DNA of 64,000 nt, taken from assembly GCA_016801885.1 (NCBI GenBank), contig CM028898.1:14296858-14360857 (forward strand), given 5' to 3'. A program made the translations under genes and the position numbers. Source of the stretch: Toxotes chatareus (lineage: Eukaryota; Chordata; Actinopteri; Toxotidae). Below, piece after piece: positions 10,596-23,000 of this stretch. Within the stretch, counting starts at the first letter, position 1. Each line of letters starts with the position of its first letter. The notes beneath the pieces are model-generated. The model did not search any database. It was not told the DNA's origin and saw nothing but the letters and a program-made list of their open reading frames with translations.

Positions 10596-13514
10596 GCTGA
10601 TTCTTCCTGTTTGTGTTTCTCTTGCAGGATGGCAGAGCTTATTTGGAGGGCCATGAGAGACCAGGTGAGATGTTGCCTGTTGGCAACATTTAGTGTTTCT
10701 ACACATATGCATGCATTAATTTTTATCTGTGTGAGTGTCAGCGTGCAAGTGTTGGAAGTGCAGGCTTGTTTTCAACTCAGTTTAGATGGGCTTTGTTCTA
10801 TATCCAGGTGCATTGGACTTTGGGTCTGGCTGAGTATTATCAAGGCTTAGTTGTGGATGGATTCAGTGTGTGTGAAAAGCATTGGGGTCTGTGTAGGTTT
10901 ATGGTTGTGTCAGTGTCGTCTGTAGGTGGAAGCATACATGCTGTTGTGATCGGGACACAACTGTATATGTGGAAGCCTATGGGCAGATAGTGTTGGAAGT
11001 GCAGGCTGAAGTGTGTAGCTGAGCGTTATTAGGCTTAGCTGTGGTTATTTGTCAGTGTAGGTTTAGTGTGTGTGTGTGTGTGCTAGATATAGTTAGCTCT
11101 TGATGTAGAGGCTGCAAATAGTTTGTGTGTGGCTGTGTTTTTTGAAGATTGATTGTTGAAGATTGGCATGAAAGTCAGGGAGGAGGTCACAGTCTATGTG
11201 GAGCTCCGGTAGGCTTCCTGCTGCATCTGGAGGTTTTGCAAAATGCAAGGTCAGACTTTTTCTTTCTTCCTGTGGCTCATGTTTAGCTTCTTTGTGCATT
11301 GTGAAGGATGGAGCAGCTGATCAAGAGGTCCATGTGAGACAAGGTAAGAGCAAGCATGGTCAACATTGCTAGGTCTTGTTTTAAACTTAATGACTGGCTC
11401 CACACTTTAGGTTAATATTTCAACCTTAGTTTAGGACTTTTAGTTAATTTTTTGTTTGAATGGCTAGAGTCATGTGTGGGGACTGTCACAGTGTAAATCT
11501 AGTTGTAATATTTTGAATTGTAGGTAACAGAAACATTTTTAGACAGCTAGCTAATATGCAGATGAAACAGTGCAGGCTGTGCTATGTGGATACCAGATTC
11601 TCAGGCTTTAAACTGTGAGATGTCAGATGTGCACTTAGGCTTGACAGTTTTACAAACTCTTGTTTTAAACAGACCAAACCTAAGTTAGAGAGCAGTATGC
11701 TTTGGCTGTTGGCCTGTGGTATCTGGGTGCCATAGTGTAAGAGTTTAAACTGAGGTGTTGGATGCAATAGTAAGACCTATGGGTAACCGTTAGCTGTACC
11801 ACTTTGACTTTAGACATGAATTATATAAGTAGATGTGTGTAATAGTTGGCTTTATATATCCAACTTGTTTGGTATGACCACATGTATGTTAGAGTTTGGC
11901 ACTGTGAATTTTAGACCGTGGTGTGTGGCCGCCAGGCTGAGTTTAAATCCAGATGTGATAGAGTGACAAATGTTTAGTGTGCTTACACATATCCATTAAT
12001 GTGTCTCTCTTTCCAGTTACATGTGGCTGAGTGGGGCTCCGGCTTGGATGAGGCCATATCCAGGGTGGAGCTCAGGTACGCCCCCTGCTGAATGTGGAAG
12101 TGTAGCACAATGTTTAAAATAGGTTTGACTGTTTGTACCTGGATCTGATGTAGAGTGTTTGTCCTGTGCAGGATGGAGGAGGTGATCAAGAGGACCACAA
12201 GAAACAAGGTGAGAGCAAGCATGTTTGTCAGTGTTTCTACAGATATGCATGCATTAATTTCTCTGTGTGTGAACATGTGAGCCTTTGAAGTGCAGGCTTG
12301 TCTTCAACTCAGTTTAGATGGGCTTTGTTCTGTATCCAGGTGCATTGGACTTTGGGTCTGGCTCAGTATTATCAAGTCTTAGTTGTGGATGGATTCAGTG
12401 TGTGTGAAAAGCATTGGTGTTGGTGTAGGTTTAGAGTGTTTGTGGTTGTGTCAGTGTCGTCTGTAGGTGGAAGCATACATGCTGTTGTGATCCGGACACA
12501 ACTGTGTATATGTGGAAGCCTATGGGCAGATAGTGTTGGAAGTGTGTAGCCGATGGAGGATTAGTTGTGGTTATTTGTTAGTGTAGGTTTAGTGTGTGTG
12601 TGTTAGATGTAGTTGGCTCTTGATGCAGAGGCTGTCAATAGTTGTATTTTGTTGATGGAGCAGAGTGTTTAGGTGCTGCACTTGGGCCTTTATGTGTGAG
12701 TCTGTGTGTGACTGTGTTTAACAGGTTGATGAAGATTGACTGTGACCTCCTCCATGACCTTCATGCCAAAGTGGAACTCAGGTAGGCCTTCTGCTGCATC
12801 TGGAGGTTTTGCAAAATGTTTAAAAATGCAAGGTTAGATTTTTTCTTTCTTCCTGTGGCTCATGTTTAGTTTCTTTGTGCATTGTGCAGGATGGAGCAGC
12901 TGATCAAGTGGACCACAAGAGACAAGGTAAGAGCAAGCATGTTTGTTAACATTGCTCAGTTTTTTTGTTTTTGTTTTTTTTTTGTTTTTTTTTTTTACAT
13001 TTAAGGGTTCATTTGTGTCTCACTGTTTCTGTTTTCAATTCAGGAAGCATTGGGTCAGAGGCAGTTGGTGTGGGTCCTGGGCCATGAAGAGGAAGAATTG
13101 CATCTGGGGTTGTGGAGGGTGTTTGCAAATTAAAGGCTTGATTTGTACCCAAAGGCAGTTGCGTGCTTGTTGGCTGTGCTTATTTTGCAATGCACGAACT
13201 GATTTCGAGGGTGCATGGAGACTGTGCCGTGTTTAATCTTGGTGACTGACTCCACACTTTAGGTTAACATTTCAGCCTTAGGTATAGGACTTTTCTTTGT
13301 TCAGAGTCATCTGTGAGGACTGCCAGAGTGTAAATGTAATTTGAGTTTTAGGTCAATTTTTAGACAAATATTTACTATGGAGATGAAACAGCACAGGCTC
13401 TGTTAGGCTTTAAACTGTGAGGTGTCAGATGTACCACTTAGACTTGGTTGAGTATTAAAAACTCTTTTTTCATTTGTTTAAACAGACCAAACCAATGATT
13501 TTTGTTGTTGTTAC

Positions 13515-13520
13515 AATAAA
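13515..13520 (+). terminator. Polyadenylation signal of the putative noncoding gene
   Basis: AATAAA, followed by GT-rich sequence (GTGGATTTATGTTTGCATTG), is the usual layout of a Pol II 3' end. It comes directly after the acceptor-like AAACAG at 13481-13485. Confidence 0.5.
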
Positions 13521-13949
13521 GTGGATTTATGTTTGCATTGTCTCAAGTCTTTTTTTGTAACATGTACCAAATAGGGGGAAGAAAAAAAAGGAAAATGACT
13601 TGAGTCGCTATACAGGTCTACATGTACAAGGTGTGTCACACTTTACAACTAAAAAAAACTTGCACTCTGGCATCTGGACCCCACACTCAAAGTCAAAGTG
13701 TCACTTGCCATAACACTCATTTGGTCTTGTGTGGCACTGCATGGGCTGATGTACACAATTACGCATCAACAGTATAGTGGACTTTCACTGATGGAAACGT
13801 ACCCCTGCGTTTAAGACAGTCATGTGGTCTTTTGAATTAATTCAATTCAATTAATCTTGTAGCAGAGTGCATGTGGTTTAAACAGTGCCAAAATCACAGA
13901 TACAGGAAAGCACCTACCTAGGCTCCACTTTTACCATGACCACCTCCAT

Positions 13950-14022
13950 GATAAAAGTCATGTTCAGTATAGCCTCAAAATATGCCAAACAACGTCATAA
14001 TAAGGCTTCAAAAAAAGTCATG
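13950..14022 (-). repeat. Inverted, diverged satellite monomer at the left edge of the array
   Basis: Read on the minus strand this gives TGACTTTTTTTGAAGCC, TTATTATGACGTTGTTTGGC and ATATTTTGAGGC, in the same order as the array monomer on the plus strand. It is more diverged than any interior copy, and the array turns to the plus orientation at about 14023. Confidence 0.8.
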
Positions 14023-17000
14023 TAATTTTTATGGCCGATTTTGACACCTTACTATACTATGACGTTGTTTATGACATTTTGAGGTCAAAAAGAATGTTGA
14101 CTTTTTTTGGCCGATTTTGACGCCTTACTATACTATGACGTTTTTATGACATTTTGAGGTCAAAAAATTTTTTGACTTTTTTTGGCTGAAAAAAAACGCC
14201 ATACTATACTATGACGTTTTTTTTATGACATTTTGAGGTCAAAAAAAATTGTGACTTTTTTTGGCCGAAAAAAATGCCATACCATACTATGACGTTTTTT
14301 AGGACATTTTGAGGTCAAAAAAATTTTTGACTTTTTTTGTCCGATTTTGACGCCTTACTATACTATGACGTTTTTTAAGACATTTTGAGGTAAAAAAAAT
14401 TTTTGGACTTTTTTTGGCCGAAAAAAACGCCATACTATACTATGACGTTTTTTTTATGACATTTTGAGGTCAAAAAATTTTTTGACTTTTTTTTTCCAAT
14501 TTTGACGCCTTACTATACTATAACGTTTTTTATGACATTTTGAGGTCAAAAAATTTTTTGGACTTTTTTTGCCCGAAAAAAACGCCATACTATAATATCA
14601 CATTTTTTATGACATTTTGAGTTCAAAAAAATTTTGATTTTTTATGGCCGAAAAAAACGGCATACTATACTATGACGTTTTTTACGACATTTTGAGATAA
14701 AAAAAAAAAAATTGACTTTTTTTGTCCGATTTTGACACCTTACTATACTATGACGTTTTTTATGACATTTTGAGGTAAAAAAAAAATTGTGACTTTTTTT
14801 GGCCGAAAAAAACGCCATACTATACTATGACGTTTTTTATGACATTTTGATGTCAAAAATTTTTTTGACTTTTTTTGGCTGATTTTGACACTTTACTATA
14901 CTATGACGTTTTTTATGACATTTTGAGGTCAAAAATTTTTTTGACTTTTTTGCCCGAAAAAAACGCCATATTATGACGTTTTTTAGGACATTTTGAGGTC
15001 AAAAATTTTTTTGACTTTTTTTGTCAAATTTTGACGCCTTACTATACTATGACGTTTTTTATGACATTTTGAGGTCAAAAATTTTTTTGACTATTTTTGG
15101 CCGAAAAAAACGCCATACTATACTATGACGTTTTTTAGGACATTTTGAGGTCAAAAAAAATTTAGACTTTTTTTGGCCGAAAAAAACGCCATACTATACT
15201 ATGACGTTTTTTATGACATTTTGAGGTCAAAAAAATTTTGACTTTTTAGGCGAAAAAAAAACGCATATACTATACTATGACGTTTTTTACGACATTTTGA
15301 GGTCAAAAAAATTTTTGACTTTTTTTGGCCAATTTTGACACCTTACTATACTATAACGTTTTTTATGACATTTTGAGGTCAAAAAATTTTTTGACATTTT
15401 TTTGCCAAAAAAAACGCCATACTATACTATGACGTTTTTTTTATGAGATTTTGAGGTCAAAAAATTTTTTGACTTTTTTTGGCTGAAAAAGAGGCCATAC
15501 TATACAATGACGTTTTTTTTTATGAGATTTTGAGTTCAAAAATTTTTTTTTGGCTTTTTTTGGCCAAAAAAAACGCCATACTATACTATGACGTTTTTTA
15601 GCACATTTTGAGGTAAAAAAAAATTTGACTTTTTTTGTCCGATTTTGACACCTTACTATACTATGACGTTTTTTATGACATTTTGAGGTCAAAAAAAATT
15701 TTGACTTTTTGCCGAAAAAAACGCCATACTATACTATGACGTTTTTCATGAGATTTTGAGGTCAAAAAAAATTTTGACTTTTTTTGGCCGAAAAAACGCC
15801 ATACTATACTATGACGTTTTTTATGACATTTTGAGGTCAAAAAAAAAATTGACTTCTTTTGTCCGATTTTTACGCCTTACTATACTATGATGTTTTTTAT
15901 GAGATTTTGAGGCCAAAAAAATTTTTTACTTTTTTTGCCCGAAAAAAAAACGCCATACTATACTATGACGTTTTTTATGACATTTTGAGGTCAAAAAAAG
16001 ATTTTGACTTTTTTTGGCGGAAAAAAACGCCATACTATACTATGACGTTTTTTATGAGATTTTGAGTTCAAAAAAATTTTTGACTTTTTTTGCCCGAATA
16101 AAACCCCATACCATACTATGACGTTTTTTATGACATTTTGAGGTCAAAAATTTTTTTGACTTTTTTTGGCCGATTTTGACGCCTTACTATACTATGACGT
16201 TTTTTATGACATTTTGAGGTCAAAAAAAATTTTTGACTTTTTACATCAAAAAAACGCGCCATACTATACTATGACGTTTTTTATGACATTTTGATGTCAA
16301 AAAATTTTTTGACTTTTTTTGTCCGATTTTGACACCTTACTATACTATGACGTTTTTTATGACATTTTGATATAAAGAAAAATTTTGACTTTTTTTGGCC
16401 GAAAAAAACGGCATACTATACTATGACGTTTTTTATGAGATTTTGAGGTCAAAAAAATTTTTGACTTTTTTTGCCCGAAAAAAACGCCATACTGTACTAT
16501 GACATTTTTATGACATTTTGAGTTCAAAAATTTTTTTTACTTTTTTTGGCCGAAAAAAACGCCATACTATAACATGACGTTTTTTATGAGATTTTGACTT
16601 TTTTTCCCCGAATAAAACGCCATACTATACTATGACGTTTTTTATGAGATTTTGAGGTCAAAAAAAATTTTGACTTTTTTTGCCCGAAAAAAACGCCATA
16701 CTATACTATGACGTTTTTATGACATTTTGAGGTCAAAAATTTTTTTTACTTTTTTTTGCCGAAAAAAACGCCATATTATAACATGACGTTTTTTATGAGA
16801 TTTTGACTTCAAAAAAAATTTTGACTTTTTTTGGCCGAATAAAACGCCATACTATACTATGACGTTTTTTAGGACATTTTGAGGTCAAAAAATTTTTTGA
16901 CTTTTTTTGCCCGAAAAAAACGCCATACTATACTATGACGTTTTTTATGACATTTTGAGGTCAAAAAAAAATTTGACTTTTTTTTGTCCGATTTTGACGC

Positions 17001-20000
17001 CTTACTATACTATGACGTTTTTTAGGACATTTTGAGGTTAAAAATTTTTTTGACTTTTTTTGATCGAAAAAAACACCATACTATACTATGACGTTTTTTA
17101 TGAGATTTTGAGGTAAAAAAATTTTGACTTTTTTTGTCCGAAAAAAACGCCATACTATACTATGACGTTTTTTATGAGATTTTGATGTCAAAAAAAATTT
17201 GACTTTTTTTGTCCGATTTTGACGCCTTACTATACTATGACGTTTTTTTATGACATTTTGAGGTCAAAAAAAATGTTGACTTTTTTTGGTCGAAAAAAAC
17301 GCCATACTATACTATACTATGACGTTTTTTTATGACATTTTGAGGTCAAAAAAAATGTTGACTTTTTTTGGCCGAAAAAAACGCCATACTATACTATGAC
17401 GTTTTTTATGAGATTTTGAGGTAACAAAAATTTTTGACTTTTTTTGGCCGAAAAAAACGCCATACTATACTATGACGTTTTTTATGAGATTTTGATGTCA
17501 AAAAAAATTTGACTTTTTTTGTCCGATTTTGACGCCTTACTATACTATGACGTTTTTTTATGACATTTTGAGGTCAAAAAAAAATGTTGACTTTTTTTGG
17601 CCGAAAAAAACGCCATACTATACTATGACATTTTGAGGTCAAAAAAATTTTTGACTTTTTTTGACCGAAAAAAAAATACCATACTATACTATAACGTTTT
17701 TTATGACATTTTGAGGTCAAAAAATTTTTGACTTTTTTGCCAGAAAAAAACGCGGCATACTATACTATGACGTTTTTTATGACATTTTGAGGTCAAAAAT
17801 TTTTGACTTTTTTGTCGAAAAAACGCCATAGTATATACTATGACGTTTTTTATGAGATTTTGAGGTCAAAAAATTTGGACTTTTTGGCGAAAAAACGCCA
17901 TACTATACTATGACGTTTTTATGACATTTTGAGGTCAAAAATTTTTTGACTTTTTTGTCCAATTTTGACGCCTTACTATACTACTGACGTTTTTTATGAC
18001 ATTTTGAGGTCAAAAAATTTTTGACTTTTTTGGTCGAAAAAAAAGCCATACTATACTATGACGTTTTTTTATGACATTTTGAGGTCAAAAAAATTTTGAC
18101 TTTTTTGTCCAATTTTGACGCCTTACTATACTATGACGTTTTTTATGACATTTTGAGGTCAAAAATTTTTGACTTTTTTGACCGAAAAAACGCCATACTA
18201 TACTATGACGTTTTTATGAGATTTTGAGGTCAAAAAATTTTTGACTTTTTGGCCGAAAAAACGCCTATACTATACTATGACGTTTTTTATATGATTTTGA
18301 GTTCAAAAATTTTTTGACTTTTTTGGCGAAAAACGCCATACTATACTATGACGTTTTTAGGACATTTTGAGGTCAAAAATTTGACTTTTTTTTTGTCCGA
18401 TTTTGACGCCTTACTATACTATGACGTTTTTTATGACATTTTGAGGTCAAAAATTTTTGACTTTTTTGGCGAAAAAACGCCATACTATACTATGACGTTT
18501 TTTATGAGATTTTGAGGTCAAAAAAAATTTTGACTTTTTTTTTCCAATTTTGACGCCATACTATACTATGACGCTTTTTTTGAGGTCAAAAAATTTGACT
18601 TTTTGCCAAAAACGCCATACTATACTACTATGACGTTTTTATGACATTTTGAGGTCAAAAAAATTTTGACTTTTTTGGCGAAAAACGCCATACTATACTA
18701 TGACGTTTTTTATGACATTTTGAGGTCAAAAAAAATTTTGACTTTTTTGTCCGATTTTGACCGATATACTATGACGCTTTACTATACTATGACGTTTTTT
18801 ATGACATTTTGAGGTCAAAAAATTTTGACTTTTTGATCGATTTTAAACGCCATACTATACTATGACTTTTTTTATGACATTTTATGATGTTTTTATGACA
18901 TTTTTCAAAAAATTTTGACTTTTTTGGCCGAAAACGCCATACTATACTATGACGTTTTTTATGACATTTTGAGGTCAAAAAAATTTTGACTTTTTTGTCC
19001 GAAAAAACGCATATACTATACTATGACGTTTTTTATGACATTTTGAGGTCAAAAATTTTTTTGACTTTTTTGTTCGAAAAAAAACGCCATACATACTATA
19101 CTATGACGTTTTTTATGACATTTTGAGGTCAAAAAAATTTTTTGACTTTTTTTGTCGAAAAAAAACGCCATACTATACTATGACGTTTTTTATGACATTT
19201 TGAGGTCAAAAAAAATTTTTTGACTTTTTTTTTCAAAAAAACGCCATACTATACTATGACGTTTTTTATGACATTTTGAGGTCAAAAAAATTTTGACTTT
19301 TTTTCCCGAAAAACGCCTTACTACTATACTATGACGTTTTTTATGACATTTTGAGGTCAAAAAAAATTTTGACTTTTTTTTTTCCGAAAAAACGCCATAC
19401 TATACTATACTATGACGTTTTTTATGACATTTTGAGGTCAAAAAATTTTTTGACTTTTTTTTTCGAAAAAAACGCCATACTATACTATGACGTTTTTTTT
19501 ATGACATTTTGAGGTCAAAAAAATTTTTGACTTTTTTTCGAAAAACGCCATACTATACTATGACGTTTTTATGACATTTTGAGGTCATTTTGAGGTCAAA
19601 AAATTTTTGACTTTTTTTGTCCGAAAAAAACGCATACTATACTATGACGTTTTTATATGACATTTTGAGGTCAAACTATTTTGACTTTGATGACGCTTTT
19701 TACTATACTATGATGACATTTTGAGGTTTTGAGGTCAAAAAATTTTGACTTTTTTTTTCCGATGACATTTTGAGGTCAAAAATTTTTGACTTTTTTGGCT
19801 ATACTATACTGACTATGACGTTTTTATGACATTTTGAGGTCAAAAAAATTTTTGACTTTTTTTTGCGAAAAAAACGACGCATACTATACTATGACGTTTT
19901 TTTTATGAGATTTTGAGGTCAAAAAAATTTTGACTTTTTTTTTTGTCAAAAAACGCGCATACTATACTATGACGTTTTTTATGAGATTTTGAGGTCAAAA

Positions 20001-23000
20001 AAATTTTTGACTTTTTTGTCGAAAAAAACGCATACTATACTATGACGTTTTTTATGACATTTTGAGGTCAAAAATTTTTTTGACTTTTTTGTCGAAAAAA
20101 ACGCGCCTTACTATATACTATGACGTTTTTTATGACATTTTGAGGTCAAAAAAAATTTTGACTTTTTTTTCGTCGAAAAAACGCGCATACTATACTATGA
20201 CGTTTTTTATGACATTTTGAGGTCAAAAAAAAAATGACTTTTTTTGGCCGAAAAAACGCTATACTATACTATGACGTTTTTTTTTTTTGAGGTCAAAAAA
20301 AATTTTGACATTTTGAGGTCAAAAAATTTTGACTTTTTTTTGACTTTTTCCGATTTTGACGCCATACTATACTATGACGCTTTTTTATGACATTTTGAGG
20401 TCAAAAAAATTTTTGACTTTTTTGTCGAAAAAACGCCATACTATACTATGACGTTTTTTATGAGATTTTGAGGTCAAAAAAATTTTGACTTTTTTTTCGA
20501 AAAAACGCCATACTATACTATGACGTTTTTTTTATGAGATTTTGAGGTCAAAAAATTTTGACTTTTTTGGCGAAAAAAACGCCATACTATACTATGACGT
20601 TTTTTATGACATTTTGAGGTCAAAAAATTTTTGACTTTTTTTTCAAAAAACTTTTTTTATGACATTTTGAGGTCAAAAAATTTTGACTTTTTTGCCATAA
20701 AACGCTATACTATACTATGACGTTTTTTGACACATTTTGAGGTCAAAAAATTTTTTTGACTTTTTTGGCCGAAAAAACGCCATACTATACTATGACGTTT
20801 TTTTATGACATTTTGAGGTCAAAAATTTTTTGACTTTTTTGTCGAAAAAAAACGCCATACTATACTATGACGTTTTTTATGACATTTTGAGGTCAAAAAA
20901 AATTTGACTTTTTTGTTCAATTTTGACGCCATACATACTATACTATGACGTTTTTTATGACATTTTGAGGTCAAAAAATTTTTTGACTTTTTTTGTCCAA
21001 AAAACGACATACTATACTATGACGTTTTTTATGACATTTTGAGGTCAAAAAAAAATTTGACTTTTTTTGTCCAAAAAAAACGGCATACTATACTATGACG
21101 TTTTTTTATGACATTTTGAGGTCAAAAAATTTTTTGACTTTTTTTTTTCAAAAAAAACGCCATACTATACTATGACGTTTTTTATGATGAGGTCAAAAAA
21201 TTTTGAGGTCAAAAAAATTTTGACTTTTTTTGACGAAAAAAACGCCACTATACTATACTATGACGTTTTTTATGAGATTTTGAGGTCAAAAAAATTTTTG
21301 ACTTTTTTGTCCAAAAAACCATACTATACTATGACGTTTTTTATGACATTTTGAGGTCAAAAAAATTTTTTGACTTTTTGGCGAAAAAACGGCCATACTA
21401 TGACGTTTTTTTTATGACATTTTGAGGTCAAAAAAATTTTTGACTTTTTGGCCGCGAAAAAACGCCATACTATACTATGACGTTTTTTATGACATTTTGA
21501 GGTCAAAAAAATTTTTGACTTTTTTTGTCCGAAAAACGCCATACTATACTATGACGTTTTTTTTTATGACATTTTGAGGTCAAAAAATTTTTTGACTTTT
21601 TGGCAAAAAAAACGCCATACTATACTATGATGACGAGATTTTTTCAAAAGATTTTGAGGTCAAAAAAACTATTATGACTTTTTTTGAGGTCAAAAAAATG
21701 ACTTTTTGAAAAAACGCCATACTATACTATGACGCTTTTTATGAGATTTTGAGGTCAAAAAAAATTTGACTTTTTTTTGGCCGATTTTGAACGCCATACT
21801 ATACTATGACGTGACGTTTTTTATGACATTTTGAGGTCAAAAAAATTTTTGACTTTTTTTGGTCAAAAAAACGCCATACTATACTATGACGTTTTTTTAT
21901 GACATTTTGAGGTCAAAAAATTTTTGACTTTTTTGCCAAAAAAACGCCATACTATACTATGACGTTTTTTTTATGACATTTTGAGGTCAAAAAAAATTTT
22001 TGACTTTTTGTCAAAAAACGCCATACTATACTATGACGTTTTTATGAGATTTTGAGGTCAAAAAAAATTTTGACTTTTTTTTGTCCGATTTTGACGCCTT
22101 ATACTATACTATGACGTTTTTTTATGACATTTTGAGGTCAAAAATTTTGACTTTTTTGTCCGAAAAAAACGCCTACTATACTATGACGTTTTTTATGACA
22201 TTTTGAGGTCAAAAAAAATTTGACTTTTTTGTCCGAAAAAACGCCATACTATACTATGACGTTTTTTTATGACATTTTGAGGTCAAAAAAATTTTGACTT
22301 TTTTGGCCGAAAAAACGCCATACTATACTATGACGCTTTTTGACATTTTGATGACATTTTGAGGTCAAAAAATTTGACTTTTTGAGGTCGAAAAAACGCC
22401 ATACTATACTATGACGTTTTTTATGACATTTTGAGGTCAAAAAAATTTTTTTGACTTTTTTTGGTCGAAAAAAACGCCATACTATACTATGACGTTTTTT
22501 ATGACATTTTGAGGTCAAAAAAATTTTTGACTTTTTTTGCCCGAAAAAACGCCATACTATACTATGACGTTTTTTATGACATTTTGAGGTCAAAAAATTT
22601 TTGACTTTTTTTGTCGAAAAAAACGCCATACTATACTATGACGTTTTTTATGACATTTTGAGGTCAAAAAAAAATTGACTTTTTTGTTACTATTTGACGC
22701 CATACTATACTATGACGCTTTTTGATGATTTTGAGGTCAAAAAAAAAATTTTGACTTTTTTTGTTCAAAAAAACGCCATACTATACTATGACGTTTTTTA
22801 TGACATTTTGAGGTCAAAAAAATTTTGACTTTTTTGTCCGAAAAAAACGCCTACTATACTATGACGCTTTTTATGACATTTTGAGGTCAAAAAAATTTTT
22901 GACTTTTTTTTTAAAAAAACGACGCCATACTATACTATGACGTTTTTTATGACATTTTTTTTTTGAGGTCAAAAAATTTTTTGACTTTTTTGTCCGAAAA

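Larger units (their letters stand above)
9599..12600 (+). repeat. Three dispersed-tandem copies of a ~320-bp intronic unit
   Basis: Copies start with GTGCAGGCTTGT at about 9599, 10758 and 12289. They continue through GGATTCAGTGTGTG, GTGGAAGCATA, GGACACAACTGT and GGAAGCCTAT to GGTTATTTGT. Copies 2 and 3 are very close; copy 1 is clearly older. A second duplicated segment pairs about 11340-11720 with 12930-13500 (shared CTCCACACTTTAGGTTAA, GAGATGAAACAG, GTTTAAACAGACCAAACC). The 37-nt exons duplicated along with these units, so the gene grew by segmental duplication. Confidence 0.8.
9090..13540 (+). ncRNA. Putative multi-exon long noncoding RNA gene with internal tandem duplications
   Basis: I do not recognise this gene. 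Splice-like units are: exon 1 to 9148; 9245-9359; one starting 9451; one ending about 10200 (GAGCTCAG|GTAAGG); 10301-10337; one ending about 10548 (TTTGTG|GTAAGTGG); 10628-10664; one ending 11208; 11307-11343; 12017-12075; 12172-12208; 12725-12781; 12890-12926; and a last exon around 13486 before AATAAA. Five exons (10301, 10628, 11307, 12172, 12890) are related and each exactly 37 nt, about 100 nt after a partner exon of 57-59 nt where its borders can be set. Large introns hold three copies of a roughly 320-nt G/T-rich unit. No long frame crosses the junctions: for example, the 12172 exon joins 12725 into an immediate stop. Hence a noncoding call. A degenerate coding gene or a small-RNA host remain possible. 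Exon borders come from sequence alone. Confidence 0.45.

Noticed and set aside
10338..10850. 170-codon open frame containing VKVLLVRIERHPVGVRDTL, whose core is also open in the inverted copy at 40.4 kb
   Set aside because: The frame starts in intron-like DNA, crosses a TG/GA microsatellite and two predicted splice sites, and ends in the repeated intronic unit. Shared openness reflects shared ancestry of a short segment.
9599..12600. Box C/D or H/ACA snoRNAs in the repeated introns of the putative noncoding gene
   Set aside because: I looked for RTGATGA with a downstream CTGA and terminal stem, and for ANANNA with ACA. Only partial matches were found (for example ATGATGT at 10083 with CTGA 75 nt on), with no supporting stems.
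22267..22629. 120-codon minus-strand open frame with repeated KKRHSIVWRFF peptides, and dozens of similar frames across 15-39 kb
   Set aside because: The peptide period of about 25-26 residues is simply the 74-78-bp satellite period. Frames break wherever homopolymer length changes, and there is no start context or splice support.
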